Source: Annona cherimola
Lineage: Eukaryota > Streptophyta > Magnoliopsida > Magnoliales > Annonaceae
DNA length: 64,000 bases
Assembly: GCA_030490835.1 (NCBI GenBank)
Contig: CM059975.1
Location: 49,157,174 to 49,221,173, forward strand
Reading direction: 5' to 3'
Part shown: one piece after another, positions 1 through 13,887 of the stretch
Numbering within the stretch: the first letter of the stretch is position 1
Layout: the number at the start of each line of letters is the position of its first letter
Program-made: the position numbers and the translations under genes
Notes under the pieces: model-generated
Databases searched by the model: none
What the model was told of the DNA's origin: nothing
Seen by the model: only the letters and a program-made list of their open reading frames with translations

Positions 1-395
1 GTTACACAGCAAGTTGTTGCATTTTGTACACAACTTTTGGATTTACACAGTAGACCAGTGTTTATAGTCTTTGGATCTATATAACAACTAGGTGTATTCC
101 ACATATAACTTTCAGATTTATACAACAAGTGAGCATGTCTAGCCTATAGCTTTTAGATCTAATTTTTGTTGGTTTTGCCATGAAAATTGGGTTTAACTAA
201 TTTTTAGACCAACTTGGGCCACACGAGAAAGATTTAGACCCAATTGGGCTCTCTAAAAAGTTTTAAGCTCAAATAGGTAGCCTCAAGGGTTTTAGGCTCA
301 ACTGGCCCAATTGGAATGTTTTAAGCCCAATTCGATTGACTTTGACGGTTCTTGGGCCCAACTAGGCGATCTGAATAATTTTTAGTTCATATAAG
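1..395. repeat. Host sequence H, left flank with degenerate GGGCCC-type repeat
   Basis: This stretch has no gene. Its first half has loosely repeated phrases around 'agatctatacaacaa'. Its second half (about 195-361) has a degenerate short repeat centred on variants of TTGGGCCCAA, with an exact copy at 352-361. The same kind of repeat resumes at 29163, on the far side of the L1 LTR, so the two pieces were once continuous. It may be part of an older, decayed retroelement, but I cannot assign a family. Confidence 0.5.
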
Positions 396-2862
396 TGTAA
401 TACCCCAAGTATTAGCAATTATGTAGATCAATAGCGATATGTATAATGTAGTATGAAAAACCAGCTGATAGTAAGAGATTGATGAATCAGAGTTGTGGTG
501 AATGTGCAATTCTAGTTATTGAGAAATGGATGAGTGAATTTTGAAAAAATAGCTCGATAGATGCTCGGGATGGATTTATATTTGTTTGTAGATGATTTTA
601 CATTTGCAAAAACCCATATTTCATTGAATGATAAATATTTGAGATTTAACCCTCGTGTGTGGACTTTGAACTAGAAAACAAAATTATTTCGAGTTGATTA
701 ATTTTAAAAAGCATTTAAGCATGGTGAAATGCCTAATGTGTTTGGAATGGATATGTATGGTTATAGGTGAGATTTGATAAAATGAAAAAATGGCTCAAAT
801 TGCGTAGTTACTCTCGAAAGAATTACGATGGTGAAAAAGATCGAGGATCATTGATGAGAGCCATAATTTTTATGAAAATGATTTAGACATGATTGAAATG
901 TGTTCGTGATATTTGACAATGAAATTGAGATGATAGTTTTGAGAATTGAGTCATTTGGGGTTCATGGTGAAAATTCAGTAAGTAATAAACTTAATAGGTA
1001 AAGTTTTTAAAATGACATGAAACATGATGGTTTCTAGCATGGATGATATGCTAGATATATGTCTGATGTGTAAGAAGTGATTTTGAAGGCATTAGGGATG
1101 ATATATGTGATTTGGGCCAATGAGAACAGTTGTAGAAGCATAACGACTAAAGAGTTGAGTTGACAGGCCAAATTTTATAGAAGACATGCTTTAAGTAAAT
1201 AAATGACATAAATATGATATTATGATGATAAAATTTGTGTATGAAAGAATTTTTTGGTATTTGGGAACATTTTTGTTTGAGATAGCTACATGTTGTGAAT
1301 GAGCAGAAATTTAGGTAAAGTTGTATAGTAAAATGTATGAAAAATTTTTTGATGATGGAATTTTTAACTAAAATTTTGCGAAGAGATATTACTTGAAATT
1401 AAGAATCCAATGTGAAAAGAATTATCTCAATCGGAGTTATATAGAGAAAGTTTTGAGCAAAATAGTGCGACATAGCTAAAAATAAGCCATTTATGGGCCC
1501 TTATGGGCCAAACCGTATGATTTCCAGAATTACATGGGCCAAACCATGTGGGAAGCTTTTTCAAGCAGGGAGGGTTTGAACCCACCCCATTTTCATGCCA
1601 TTTTCTTCTCCTCTTTTTTTCTAGATGACCCAAGCTTACTCCCCCCATGAAAACGCACTTAAAAGTACTTGATTTCATGTGATTTTGCATCAAGGGAGCT
1701 TGATGGATCAAGAAAAAAATTTGAAAATTCGAAGATCTTGAATTTTTTTTTGTAGAAAAATGAATTTGAGATAAGTAGGTTGATTTCTTTTAAAAAATGA
1801 TAAATTTGAGTTGCAAATCATGTGTTTTGTCAATTGTTTATGGGCACTATATTTGATTTCATGATTTGAATTGATTTTGATTGTACGAGACTTGTGCATA
1901 GATTTTTGGAAGTTGAAATTTGGGGGTTTTGGTGGAATTACACGTAAATGATGAAATGGAAGTATTTAGAAGTGCTTTTGTATGATATTATGATGTCTTG
2001 AGTGGAATCTTATGCATTTTGAATGAGTTGGGCATGATTCCCATATAACTCCGATGATATGTTTGATGAAATGCCTAAATGAGGCTAAATGTGTGAGAAT
2101 GATGTATAAATGGGAATGCAGAACTTTGTGAATGTGAATGATGCATTGATCATCTTTGGAACATGTGGGATAGTGAATTCTTGGAAGTAAAACTGTGATG
2201 GACTTGATGTGCACGAGTTGTATAACTTGAAATTAAAGTTTGAACTTGTGCTTGAGGATATAGTTGCATGAATGTTAAATTGTGTAATTCATATTTAAAA
2301 TGGGAATAGATGGTTGGTATGGTGCCCCAAACCGAGACGTCACAACCTTACTCTAAGATCTATTGATTGGTAAATGTGAATCAGGATTGTTGCCCTGATC
2401 ACGCGGCTGGTTCTTAATTGGATCTCGTCAATTTTTTTTTATCATCATTCATTTCTTTACATTCTACATCATTCATCATACAAATGACAATACACTTGTA
2501 ATGAATTTCATATTTCATTCATAGCATCTCATCATGTTTTTCTACAATGACATTTACATTCCATATATATATACATTCAATCATTGGATCACATAGAACC
2601 TAGAACTTTACATAAGTTCACATATACGTAAACATACCTTAGAACTTTAATCATGCTATCCCATTCCTTATAGCCCATATGACTACCATCACGTACCTTT
2701 CCTTCCTTGCTTAGGTTCGCAACCTCCTGAGTTTTCCGATACCTGTCAAGGTTTGGAAAAACAAAACGTGAGTGATAACTCAGTAAGCAAGCATTTTATC
2801 TTTTAGGGCAAGACTTCCTTTAAAACATTTTTCTTAAACCTCTTGAACACCTTTTTACCTGA

Positions 2863-3432
2863 GGACATATATATGTCCTATAACATTATCGGAAAATTCC
2901 TTTATTCATGAGGACAATTCTATGTCCTAAAATATTTTCATAAATATTCATTCTTAAACTCATTTACAAGCCATGTCCGGGCTTGTTAAGGCAAAACATA
3001 TGCATTTTACCTTCTTTAATTAATTTTCTTTAGTCTTTTGTGAACATTTATAATGTTCCAAGACATTTACATAAAATTATTTTTTTGCCAGTGGACATTT
3101 TATGTCCAAAATATTTTTCTCATAAATCCTTTTTAGAGAAGGACATTCCCATGTCCCAAAACATCATTCACATAAACCTTTTCGGCAAGGGACATTTTTA
3201 TTCCAAAAATATTTTTCATCATAAATTCCTTTAGCCAAGGGACATTTAATGTCCAAAAACATCTTTAAAATAAACTTTCTTCAACAATGGACATTTATAT
3301 GTCCTAAAATATTTTTCTTCATAAATCTTTAACAAAGGACATTCTCGTGTCCAAAATACTTTAGCATTGGACATTCTCATGTCCATAAACACTTTTCATT
3401 TAAACCCTTTGGCAATGAACATTCTTATGTCC
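2863..3432. repeat. Array of GGACAT-N-ATGTCC palindromes in R1
   Basis: About ten imperfect palindromes of the form GGACAT(2-4 nt)ATGTCC occur roughly every 45-60 bp, for example at 2863-2878 and last at about 3417-3432. The spacers between them also resemble each other (AAAATAT..CATAAA). The same array recurs in both arms of R2. Confidence 0.8.
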
Positions 3433-3892
3433 AAAAATAAATTTGACATAAATCTTTTTCATAATCCCCATCTTGGGGCTTGTTTATAACAAACAAGACA
3501 TAAAACGCATAATCCATTTTCATAGAAACATTTGCATGGAAAACATTTTCCTTTGATCCTTGTTATTTACACTTTTGTGTAAAATACCCTATTGTTATGG
3601 TAATCATTTCATAAAATCCATTTAGGATAACTTTTCGTAAAAATGCTTTTACGTCCCAATCTTTGGGCTTTTCAAAAGCAAAACATATGCAAATGCATTT
3701 CTCCCCATCTAGTAGTGACACTTAACAAGTGATCATTCTACCTTTCGGAAGAGAATCCATCCTTAATAGCACGCTAGCCAGGCGGCTATTCCTTCATCTT
3801 CTCCCATCTCAGGGAGGGCGCCACTGGCCTCCTGCGATCTCCGACCGTGCTCTACAACCGACCTATTCCTTGTATTGGTGCACCATACATCC

Positions 3893-4045
3893 TTATCACA
3901 GACTGCAGCCCGTGTCCTTTTAAACCATCTTGAAAAACGAGATCACAGATCGCAATCAGCATCCATTCTTGAAAAAATCACAGACCGAGGTCTGTATCTT
4001 TAAAAATCATTTTGAAAAAGAACATCACAGACCGCAGTCCGTGTC
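3893..4045. repeat. Cluster of CAGACCGCRGTCYGTG palindromes in R1
   Basis: Four related copies of a second palindrome type occur here (cacagactgcagcccgtg, cacagaccgaggtctgt, cacagaccgcagtccgtg and a weaker one). Equivalent clusters lie in R2 (11835-12000 and 12663-12830) and, reduced to two copies, in R5 (62770-62850). Confidence 0.7.
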
Positions 4046-6884
4046 AACTTGTAAAGCGAGCACACCCACTTTAAAGAAGTTGTCATTTGAAATCTAATTT
4101 TCGAATGACCTTCCTTAAATTCTTTGAGAAACATTTTGAGTAAAACATTTTGACAATCATTTGAAATGTTTGAGAAAAACAATACATCTTAAAACCCTTA
4201 TGATAAAAGAACTTCAAAACTTTTGAATTTTCAAGAGTAAACCATGTATTTTCCTAGCATTTGTTTGGTTTCCATTTCAGGGCCTTTTGCTCACAAAAGT
4301 TATGCAATTGTGCCTCCTCTTTCTCAACTACTCTAAAATCAAATTATTATCCAAATATCTATCTTACCATTTTTACATAAAGAGGGTTGCATAGTCTTTT
4401 GCATACCATTTTAGCAACCCAAAATCAAACCATTTTATAAAATCAACTTATTGGGTTGGTCATCCTTAAATCTCATTTTAACAATATCTGTATAAATATT
4501 TTTCAAGACATTTTCAATATTTTTCCTTATCTAAAGGAAATCAAAACTTTTCGAATATCATTTTAAAACATATGGATTATGTCCAATTCATCGTTTATAT
4601 TTAAATATCATGACATAAAAAAATCAATCTTTTTCCATAAGTCAAATCCCCTTTTTTTTCTTTCTTAAACATAATTGTTTATAAGAAATTATCGTAAGAA
4701 TAACTCAAAATTTATTTACAAATGTTGCTTTGTGAAAAAGGACAAAATTTTCTTTTTCTTATAAAATTCTTTTGAAAACAACATCATAAAGAACTTGCTT
4801 GCTTATAAGCAAATTCTTAAAATCATCGGCATAAAACATAAAATCCTTTAAAAATATCATCATAGAGAACTTGCTTACTTGTAAGCAAATTCTTAAATCC
4901 ATTAGCATAAAGCATTCTAAATCTTTGGCAACACTTGTGATAAAATCTTTATCTTAAAAAGTGTTACTTACTTCCCATGAAGCAAACATTGAGACTTTTC
5001 ATTAAAGCCGTCATTGTCAATACTTGTGCTTGCCCATTCATCAAAACATAATCATAATCATTTTTAATCATGTTAATACATAGAAAGAAAACAGTATTTT
5101 TGAAAGTTCGCTTGCTTACCTGAGATCGCCTTAATCCCTTTCTTCTATTCTTTTCCTTGCCTTCGCCTAAATAAATAAAAATAACATTTCATTTATATGC
5201 ATCAACTTCAAATGTTTACATCCCTTATGGGTTTTCAACCTACATAAATTCATTCGGATTTATATTATATTGGCTTAACCCTCTTGTCTTTTAAGTCAGG
5301 TGTTCATACTTAGCAACATAACCTATATATATCATATCATCAATTCATTCATTTGTAATACCCTTATGTAGAGTAAACTTTCATACATATTATAATCATT
5401 CATTAAATCATTAGTTGGAGGTTCATTACCTCCATTTATCATTTTAAACATATTTTCCACTTTTCATACGCCAGTGCTCATTTTAAGTACTTAGTTGATA
5501 ACTTAGGCATCATATATTAATCTCAAAATTTGAGATTATCATTATTTAATAAAATAAAAACATAATTCATGTATTTTATCATTTTTTTCATGCATTTTTG
5601 CATTTTAACATCTCACATAAACCATTTATCATTTTCTCATGTCTATCTCTCCATATATGTCCACTTCACAACACATAAATCATGTGTTTCTTAAAATCTT
5701 TCAACACAGAAACTTGGTTCTTATTTCAGCATGATTAAGCCCCTTAATTAACATATAATTTATGATTTAATTTTAAAATTTTAATCCATTCATCATAGGG
5801 TTCCAAAACAGCAACTTTGGGACCCGTTTTTCATCCTTTCAATGCCTCTTTTGACACTTAAATCAAAACAGTTTTCTAATCCATGAATTTCAGAAAATAA
5901 TTATGCTTTTATTAACCCAAATTTAGGATATTATCACATAATTAAAATTCATAATTCATTTTCTTCCATAATAGCAATATCTTTACATATATTGGGTATC
6001 CATTTGACTCATTTTGACGTGTCCAAACATATGTCCATAAAATCAGATTTAGGGCTAATCTTTTCAAACTATTTTGGATACTCAAAGTACCTTAAACATG
6101 GGTATTTTATCTTTCATAACATCCATTAATTATTTGGGCTAATTCATGTATCATTTTTAACATAGAAACATAGAAATCGGGTCATATGTGCAACCCCAAT
6201 TCTCATCCTTCCTAAAATTCATAACTTATGCCCAAATCAACATATATAATTCATTTAATCATGAATCATCATATAATCATAATAACACATCAAAACAGCA
6301 ACATCGTATGGGGGTTTAAGGAAATTTCAGCTATGATTATCAACCCATATTCAACCCTAATCTCCATTTTCGTCCTCTTGAACCCTTGATTTCATTCTTT
6401 TCATTCAAACCTCATTCAATACCCTAATCAAGGGCATCATGAATCATCTTTTAAGGGTTCATTATGAATCAAATTCATGACTCATAACTTAGGATTAAAA
6501 AACTCAAATCATGGGGTATACTTACATGAATTGAATCCAACTTGAACTCGACTTCCCTAACTTAAATCTCTTTTCTTTCTTCCCCTTTTTCCTTCTCTTT
6601 TCTCACCCTTTTCTTGCTGGAAAATGGGACGTGCACAGCTACTGGTTTAGGGGCTTTGCTCCTTGACATTTTCTCGCTCTAACCCTTCACACATATGGAC
6701 GCCCCCCCTTTGTATAAGCTGGATTTTTCAGCTTTGTGGGCCCCACTTGCCGCATCATTTAGAGGTAATTAGATACATGTTTATCCTCTTTAATGACATG
6801 ACAAAATATGCTCCAAGTAAATTTGATAATTATCCAAATAAAATCCATACCATTGATGATCATGTTGCTGTCCGCTATTAGGAT

Positions 6885-8138
6885 TGTCGGTCTCGAGTTT
6901 ATGACTATTACACAAGAGGGGAGGGGAGAATTGGGTATTTTGAAATTTTTACTTAAATAGAAATTTCTTCCTTTTTAATTTAATCCCCTTAATAAAACAA
7001 ATGAATAATATGGAGAGTAATAAAACAATAAAATCACAAATGCAAATCACAGCAGTAGACAAGGGTTTTATAGTGGTTCGGGCAACCTCCCCTACTCAAC
7101 TCTTCCAAGCTCACACCCTTTGTGACTTGGGTTCCACTATTGTATTATCAAATACAGCTAGAGCAACAGCTCTCTTCTAGATTTCAGCTCTAGGGGGCGT
7201 ATACAAATCACAGCACAATTAGGTGAGGAGTCTCATTCAAGTCACAACGCTACTTTACTTTCACTTGGTTCAAAACACCAATATCAAACCAAGTATCAAA
7301 TACAAGTAATAAATCAAATAAAAAAATCTACACTTTACAGATTGTGTAGGCAAGTTTCAGCTCATGGAAGAACTTGTAGAAATGATGATTTAATCATCTT
7401 TGAAGTACGCAGCAAGTTGGAGCATAGTTCTTCACTTGAAACTTGTGTTGATCACTTAATGCTTGGAGAGGACGGTAGTTGGATCTCAGTTAATGCTTTT
7501 CCTAACCTCTAGCACGTTCACTTGAATACTAATTTATAATAGTGGAGTAAATTCAAACGTTTGAAGGTAGGTGGAGTCGACCTGGGATGCGACTTCACCC
7601 AAGTCGCGCATAGAGTCGACTTTGGTTGTGACTTCGCCTGTCTTGGTTCCCAAATTTCAATGCTGGAAGGTTTGAGCATCTGAAGACGATGATGGAGTCG
7701 ACTTGGGTCTGCGACTTCACCCAAGTCGCAGCTGGAGTCGACTTGGATTTGCGACTTAACCTGTCTTGGTTCCCATTTTCAACGCTGGAAGGTTTGAGTA
7801 CTTGAAGTCGATAGTGGAGTCGACTTGGGTTTGTGACTTTTCCTAAGTCACGTTTGGAGTCGACTTGGCCTTGCGACTTGACCTGTCTTGGATCCAAAAT
7901 TCAGCGCTGGAAGGATTTGCTTTTTCCAAGTCGATACTGAGGTCGACTTGGGTATCGACTTCACTCAAGTCGATAGCTGAGTCGACTTGGTTTTGCGACT
8001 TGGTCTGTCAGGTTCTGAATTTTAATTTTCTAGCTTTTAAACAATTTCGACAAATCATATTAGTACCCAAAACATTCTCAAATTAAGTTGTTAATCATCA
8101 AAACATAGATTGTGCTTAATTTGCCATTGATTCCAACA
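6885..8138 (-). repeat. SIRE-A 3' LTR (internally deleted)
   Basis: On the plus strand it runs from TGTCGGTCTCGAG to ATTCCAACA. At 1254 bp it is 517 bp shorter than its 5' partner. The missing part corresponds to about 21675-22190 of the 5' LTR, and the junction near 7566 sits at a shared AGGT. It holds an AAGTCGACTT-type array at about 7573-7990. Confidence 0.9.
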
Positions 8139-8155
8139 ATCTCTCCCTTTTTGAT
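8139..8155 (-). other. SIRE-A polypurine tract
   Basis: Read on the minus strand this is AAAAAGGGAGAGAT directly before the 3' LTR start TGTTGGAATC. The same tract precedes the SIRE-B (33476) and SIRE-C (40237) 3' LTRs. It is the expected primer site for plus-strand DNA synthesis. Confidence 0.85.
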
Positions 8156-8474
8156 GATTGACAAAACTAATTTGAGTTATACCTTTTATTTACTTAGAAC
8201 ATTACTATTTTATCCTTGTTTTGGTACTTTAGAGCATATATGAGTTATTTGCATTGCATTTCAAAATTAATAAAATCATCATACATATTTCATTTTCGAC
8301 CATTGCACACATATATCATTCAAAGCACGAGTTATGGTCATTCATTCAAAAACAAAACATTTTCATATATAACCAAACATTTTATACAATATAAAGCATT
8401 GAAATGCAAAATGTCCTATATGAGTACAAACTACCCAACCCATGAAAGTAAACTATCCTAAAAACTCTAAAAAC

Positions 8475-9404
8475 TTAGAATTCTCTCTCCCTTTTTGTCA
8501 ATGAATCAACAAGGAGATAGGGAAAACGAGATTTAGTAAACTGGAAAGCAAATATGGGATAGGATGATCGATGAGTAGTTGGGGTAGGCATGATGTGGGC
8601 AGATGAATAAAAAGATGATAAGGGCTGAGCTGTGGGTGCAGCCCGCACAGACTCGTTGACAAAAGGATCTAGATCAGGCATGGGCCGAACACGGCTGCTT
8701 CCCGATGCAAGCCGATACTTAATAGTCCTTAGTTCTTGATCCATGCGATCCTGACAATAATGCATATCGATAATCGCAGTATGGATCTCAACCATCTGGG
8801 AGGTAAGTCTGTCCTCCATCTGCTCCAAATGCTCCTGAATAACATTAGCTAATGTGTCCCAAGTAGGTAGATGTGGATGAGGATCAGGAATCTGTGAGCC
8901 TCTAGGAGAGCATGGCCCATGTGATTGGGGTGATGCAGGCTTAGCGGCAACAGCCGGTGGTGGAGGCGAGGCTGCCTGCTGCGGTGGAGACGGAGGGGGC
9001 TGCTCCCCCTCAGGATGTGCACCTCCTGCTTCTCCTTGGGCTGGTTACCCCATTTGTTCCCGAATCCTCTCAGCCCGTAAATCCTCCACATTGATTTTCA
9101 TTCTTTGCAAGAGGGCCTTGTTTATCGCATTGGTTGGTTTTAGGACTTCAAACGGCTCGTCGTCGAGATCAATGCCCATGTAGTGCATTATTCTTGTGAT
9201 CCAAGTTCCATATGGGAGCATGCCTCGTGAGTTGTCTTTCTTTGAGGCCAATGCTTCCAACAACAACGCAGGCAGGCTGACTTTGACTCTATTTTTCACT
9301 TTCCACAAAATTTTGGCCTCCTGTGGGTTCAATTGGTTTTGACCTCCTCCTTTAAGGTATATGCAATGAGCAATCAACAATCTAAGAACCCTCAATCTCA
9401 GTGA
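8475..9404 (-). pseudogene. SIRE-A ORF3, C-terminal part (beyond R2)
   Basis: This piece continues ORF3 after the R2 insertion. The first part (to about 9048) carries the second half of the conserved domain, with the LPYGTWITRI motif and the INKALLQRMKIN motif, and ends in a TAA. Read through, it continues in the same frame into a proline-rich stretch and then a coiled-coil-like segment (EQMEDRLTSQMVEIHTAI) ending at 8475. The protein's role is unknown. It occupies the place of the envelope-like ORF of SIRE elements, but I see no signal peptide or membrane span. Confidence 0.8.
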
Positions 9405-10010
9405 CAAATTATAACGCCCCGAACCGAGACGTCACTTCCTTACCTCAAGATCCTATCGATTGGTAAATGTGAATCAGGATTGTTTCCTTGATCACATGGC
9501 TGGTTCTTAATTGGAATACGTCCAATTTTTTTTTCATTTATTCATCTGTCATCATTCATAACTTGACATGACAATCATCACACATTGTGACATTTTACTT
9601 GTAATAAAATTTATCATTTAACTCATAACATCCTTTCATACCTGTCATTATTCACTCAATCATTGTACACATCATACTTGCATACATTTAGTCATTGACT
9701 CACATGAAACTTAGAATTCTAACTAAGTTCATATACATAAACATAGAACTTAGAATTCTAACTAAGTTCATATACACAATTAGCTTACCTTAGCATATTC
9801 ATGCTTTTCCATTCCTCATAGCCTTCAAGGCTATCATCACGTACCTTCCTCCACATCTTAGGTTCACAACCTTTTGAGTTTCCTCGGTACCTGTCTAAGG
9901 GTTGGGAAAACAAAACGTGAGTGACAACTCAGTAAGCAAGCATTTTATCTTTAGGGCAAGGCTTCCTTGAAAACCTTTTTCATAAACATCGGGAATACCT
10001 TTTTTCCTGA

Positions 10011-10472
10011 GGACATGTATATGTCCTGAAATATCATCATGAAATCTTTTTCATTAAGCATTCATTCATAAAACTAGTTACAAGCCATGTGTAGGCCTGT
10101 TAAGGCAAAACATACACGTTTTACCTTCTCTGATGGAATCCCTTTAATTCTTATATGAACATTTTCAATGTTCATAGACATTACATGAAATCATCGTTTG
10201 CCAGTAGACATTTTACGTCCAAAATATTTTTCTTATAAATTCTTAGGCAAAGGAGACATCTCATGTCGCAAAACATCATTAACATAAACCATCATAAAAT
10301 CCTTTAGCCAAGAGACATTCTATGTCTCAAAACATCTTTCATATAGCTTCCTTTGGTAATGGACATTCATATGTCCTAAAATAATTTTTATTTCAACACA
10401 TTAACATTGGACATTCTCATGTCCATAAACCCTTATCATTTAGGCTCTTTAGAAAAGGACATTCTTATGTCC
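10011..10472. repeat. GGACAT/ATGTCC palindrome array, R2 left arm
   Basis: It has repeated imperfect palindromes such as ggacatgtatatgtcc (10011-10026) and ggacattctcatgtcc, spaced about 45-60 bp. They match the R1 array. Confidence 0.75.
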
Positions 10473-13344
10473 AATCCAAGTTTCACATAAATATTTTTCA
10501 TAATTCCCATCTTGGGCTTGTTTATAGCAAACAAGCCAAATAAAATACATAAACCATTTTCATAAATGCATTTGTGTAAAAACATTTCCGTTTATTCCCG
10601 TTATTTAAACTTTTGTGTAAAACACCCTTTCTTTTAGGGTAACCTATGCATATTAGCTCATAAAAATCCCTTTTAGGATAAATTTTTGTATAAATGCAAT
10701 GTCATGTTTATGTGTATAGGCAAGGAAAAGAATGGAAGTAAAAGAGATTATGACGATCTCAGGTAAGCAAGCGAACTTTCTAAAATGCCATTTTCTTTCT
10801 ATGGGATTCATATGATTGAAATGTTTGTGTTTGTGTGTGAGATGTTTATGTTTATGTTTTATTGAATGGGCAAACACGAGTTTTGAATATGACGGCTTTA
10901 ATGCAAAGCCATAAGTTTTGAAACACTACGACTTTAATGAAAAGTCTTAAGGTTTTCTTCATGGGAAGTAAGCAACACTTCTTAAGATAAATAATTTATC
11001 CTAAGTGTTGCCAAGGATGGGAATGCTTCAAGTTAATGGAATTGAGAATTTTGCTTATGAGTAAGCAAGTTCTCCATGCTAATGCTTTCTAAGGATTTCA
11101 TATTTGATACCGATGGTTTTAAGAATTTGCTTTTAAGCAAGCAAGTTCTATATGATATTATTCAACAGCATTTTATAAGAAAAAGAGAATTTTACCCTTT
11201 TTCACAAAATATTGTTTGTAAATGAGTTTTGAGTTATTTCTACAATAACTCGTGATAAATAATTATGAAAAAGATTTGTTTTGCTAGGTCAAAATAATTA
11301 AATAATAAATGATGTTTTGGACATAGTCCATATGTATTGAAATGATGTTCAAAAAGTTTTGATTTCCTTTAGACAAGAAAATCTATGTTAAAAATGTTTA
11401 TACGGATGTGTTAAAAAGGGATTTATGGATGACCAACCTCCTATAATTGATTTCATAAAATGGTTTAATTTTAGGTTGTTTAATGGCATGCAAAAGACTA
11501 TGCAATTTTCCTTTATGTAAAAATGATTGATATGTGGACAATTATTAAATCTTTAGGCTATGGACAAGGGGATAGCATAATTGCATAACTTTTGTAAACA
11601 AAAGGTCCTGAAATGGAAACCAAACAAATATTAGAGAAAAATATGATTTATTTATGAAAATCCAAAGGATTTGAAATTCTTTTATTAAAAGGATTTTAAG
11701 ATGTATTGTTTCTCAAACATTTCAAATGTTTATCAAAATATTTTACTCAAAATGTTTCTAAAGGAATTTAAGGAAGGTCATCCAAAAATTAGATTTCAAA
11801 TAACAACTTGTTAAAGTGGGTGCGCTCGCTTACAAGTTGACACGGACTGCGGTCTGTGATGTGTTCTTGAAAATTATTCTTAAATATAGACTTCGGTCTA
11901 AGTTTTTTGTGCATATAGATGCAGGTTGCGGTCTGTGATCCCGGTTTAAAAGGACATGGGCTGCGGTCTGTGGTTCTTCAAACCAAACGGACTGCGGTCC
12001 GTCATAATAACGTACAGTGCACCAGTACAAATAATAGGCAAGTTGTAGAGCACGGTTGGGATGACCGGGGCCCACTCTACATAAGGTCAAGTCACTAAGG
12101 GATGACAGGAGTGCCAGCGGCGCCCTCCTTGGGATGGGAGCAAGATAAATAAACAGCCGCTGGGCTAGCATGTTGTTATTTCAATACATGTGGAATATGT
12201 CCAAAACATCATTTATTATTTAATTATCTTAACCTAGCAAAACAAATCTTTTTCATCATTGTTTATCACGAGTTATTGTAGAAATAACTCAAAACTCATT
12301 TACAAATAATATTTTGTGAAAAAGGGTAAAATTCCCTTTATGTAAAAATGATTGATATGCGAACAATTATTAAATTTCTAGGTCATGGTCAAGGGGATAA
12401 CATAATTGCATAACTTTTGTAAACAAAAGGTCCTGAAATGGAAATTAAGCAAATATTAGAGAAAAATATGATTTATTTATGGAAATCCACAAGTTTTGAA
12501 ATTCTTTTATTAAAAGAGTTTTAAGATGTATCGTTTCTCAAACATTTCAAATGTTTATCAAAATATTTTACTCAAAACGTTTCTAAAGGAATTTAAGGAA
12601 GGTCATCCTAGAACTAGATTTTAAATAACAACTTGTTAAAGTGGGTGCGCTCGCTTACAAGTTGACACGGACTGCGGTCTGTGATGTGTTTTTGAAATTT
12701 ATTCCTAAATATAGACTTCGGTCTAAGATTTTTGTGCATATGGATGCAGGCTGCGGTCTGTGATCCCGGTTTAAAAGGACATGGGCTGCGGTCTGTGGTT
12801 CTTCAAACTAAACGGACTATGGTCCGTCATAATAACGTACGGTGCACCAGTACAAGTAATAGGCAAGTTATAGAGCACGGTTGGGATGACCGGGGCCCAC
12901 TATACATAAGGCCAAGTCGCTAAGAGATGACAGGAGTGCCAGCGGCGCCCTCCCTGAGAAGGGAGTAGAATATATAAACAGTCGCTGGGCTAGCGTGTTG
13001 TTAAGGATTCTCTTCCAAAAGGTAGCAGCATGATCACTTGCTAAGTGTCACTACTAGATGGGGAGAAATGCATTTGCATACGTTTTGCTTTTCAAAAGCC
13101 CAAAGATTGGGATAGAAAAGCATCTATACAACAAGTTATCTTAAATTGGATTCTCATGAGCTAAAATGCATAAGTTACTCTAAAAGAAAGGGTGTTTTAC
13201 ACAAAAGTGTAAATAACAGGAATTAAAGGAAATGTGTTTATGCAAATGCATTTATGAAAATGGGTTACGTATTTTGTTTACCTTGTTTGCTATAAACAAG
13301 CCCTAAGACAGGGATTACGAAAAGAATTTATGTGAAACTTGGAT

Positions 13345-13887
13345 TGGACATAAGGATGTCTGTTTCTAAAGAACCTAAATTGTAAGGGTTTATGGACGTA
13401 AAACGTCCCCTGCTAATATATTGGATTTTACAATGAAAAATATTTTTGGACATAAAACTGTCCTTTGCCGATGTGATTGATATTTTAGGACATATGAATG
13501 TCCATTGCCAAAGAAAGCTATGTGAAAAATGTTTTGAGACATAAAATGTCTCCTGGCTAAAGGATTTTATGATGACTTATGTTAATGATGTTTTGAGACA
13601 TGTGATGTCTCCTTTGCCTAAGGGTTTATGAGAAACAATGTTTTGGATGTAAAATGTCCACCGGCAAAAGATGATTTCATGTAATGTCTATGAACATTAA
13701 AAATGTTCATATAAGAATTAAAGAAAATTCATTAGAGAAGGTAAAACATATATGTTTTGCCTTAACAAGCCCAGAGGTAGCTTGTAAATGATTTTAAGAA
13801 TAAATATTTTATGATAATGTTCAAGGACATAGAATTGTCCTCATGAACATAGAATTTCATGATGATATTTTAGGAATATACATGTCC
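13345..13887. repeat. GGACAT/ATGTCC palindrome array, R2 right arm
   Basis: This is the inverted counterpart of the left-arm array. It includes copies such as ggacatatgaatgtcc near 13490. Several copies have drifted (gagacat..atgtctc), with the compensating change on the other side, so the dyad is kept. Confidence 0.7.

Noticed and set aside
2863..3432. CRISPR-like array
   Set aside because: Units are imperfect palindromes with similar, drifting spacers inside a plant LTR. There are no constant repeats with unique spacers.
7518..8086. Overlapping ORFs with repeated Lys-Ser-Gln / Val-Asp-Ser peptides
   Set aside because: They are translations of the AAGTCGACTT array in an LTR, also seen in the other SIRE LTRs; no support as proteins.
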